DNA from: an uncultured Clostridium sp.
GTDB taxonomy: Bacteria > Bacillota > Clostridia > Lachnospirales > Lachnospiraceae
DNA length: 64,000 nt
Assembly (NCBI GenBank): GCA_900544905.1
Contig: UQXF01000001.1
Coordinates: 1 to 64,000, forward strand
Direction: 5' to 3'
Each line of letters begins with the position of its first letter. Position 1 is the stretch's first letter. The notes beneath the pieces are model-generated. The model saw only the letters and a list, made by a program, of their open reading frames with translations. It did not search any database and was not told the origin of the DNA. The position numbers and the translations under genes are program-made. This document shows positions 63,710-64,000 of the stretch, piece after piece.

Positions 63710-64000
63710 TTACTGTCCCTCCTTCATGGAAATTGCATCAAAAGGACAAACCTTTGCACAGATACCACAGCCCTTGCAGTGGTCATAGTCAAAATCTTCC
63801 CTCTTGCTGTCGCAGACCGGAATAGAGCTGTCCGGACATACCGGTACGCATAACAGGCACTGCTTACACTTCTCACTGTGAAAAACCGGAGTCTGGGTTC
63901 TCCATTCTCCTGTCTTAAACTCCTTGGAGGTTCCGGCACCGTAAATCTGGTTTCCCACTGTCAAATCCTGCCAGCTGCTCTTTTCTGTAATCTTTGTAAT
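63710..64000 (-). CDS. porD: Oxidoreductase delta subunit, ferredoxin-type (start beyond window)
   Basis: Two 4Fe-4S motifs: CKQCLLCVPVCP and CKGCGICAKVCP. It carries electrons from the catalytic subunits to external ferredoxin. The frame is open to the window edge; SSWQDLTVGN at its N-terminal side matches PorD family starts, so only a few residues are missing. The gamma subunit gene is expected beyond the edge. A TTG inside at 63964 is not the start. Confidence 0.9.
   Translation of the reverse strand: MTKITEKSSWQDLTVGNQIYGAGTSKEFKTGEWRTQTPVFHSEKCKQCLLCVPVCPDSSIPVCDSKREDFDYDHCKGCGICAKVCPFDAISMKEGQ

Overview
The window reads as a chromosomal segment of a spore-forming Gram-positive anaerobe of the Clostridia, most likely a Lachnospiraceae member. 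The evidence is sporulation and germination genes (sigK, spoIIP, gpr, spmA/spmB, CotF-type coat proteins), a pyruvate:ferredoxin oxidoreductase, HrcA/CIRCE heat-shock control and Firmicutes-type gene order. The family-level call is inference; the species is not determined. The first bases are leftover Illumina Nextera adapter, so the left edge is a contig end. The right edge cuts through porD.

Layout. 35-2818: pilT (cut by the contig end) and pilB, type IV pilus ATPases. 2981-3613: sigK without a pro-sequence, convergent with 3590-9149, a housekeeping operon (ireB, ruvX, DUF1292, rnj, YlbF-type, a short MltG-like protein, trmR, trhP) whose order matches the yrzL-yrrK-yrzB-yrrL-yrrM-yrrO region of Bacillus. 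9208-13535: mtaB, a histidine-less HPr/Crh-like gene, thiI and its cysteine desulfurase. 13552-23012: the CIRCE-controlled hrcA-grpE-dnaK-dnaJ operon followed by prmA, a YfhO-type membrane protein and rsmE. 23127-27710: a 1354-residue secreted BIG2-repeat surface protein and a zinc-ribbon membrane protein. 27735-33544: hemW, lepA, spoIIP, gpr, and rpsT in the other direction.

33600-33920 holds an overlooked type I toxin-antitoxin-like locus: a 29-residue holin-like peptide, an antisense RNA promoter, and a shared hairpin terminator. 33975-41154 is one long unit: comEA, response regulator, histidine kinase, GerMN lipoprotein, comEC, holA. It places a two-component system between two DNA-uptake genes. 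Just upstream of its promoter lies a 566-bp gene-free foldback element (41195-41760) that can fold end to end into one hairpin, flanked by ATTC on both sides. 41778-47208: a YdcZ-type transporter, a sugar-type binding protein, argB, argC and divergent argG, whose two promoters each carry the same 17-bp box in mirror orientation.

47275-54040: apt, spmB, spmA, several membrane or metabolic genes, a lipid kinase, and a PadR-regulated SEDS (FtsW/RodA-like) protein with an HAAS prefix. 54300-58553 is an eroding accessory region: a UPF0175 antitoxin with an internally deleted PIN-type toxin, an ABC exporter with a deleted second permease, and an ECF sigma gene broken by a TA-dinucleotide frameshift. 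58761-61450: two coat genes behind a SigG-like promoter, a coiled-coil protein built from 42-bp tandem repeats, a DnaA-like AAA+ protein without a DNA-binding domain, and an HTH-GNAT fusion. 61534-64000: porB, porA and partial porD.

The DNA-uptake parts (PilB/PilT, ComEA, ComEC, RuvX) suggest possible natural competence. The sporulation genes are scattered among housekeeping operons. The most unusual features are the foldback element, the hidden toxin locus, the mirrored arg promoters and the broken sigma/ABC/PIN genes.
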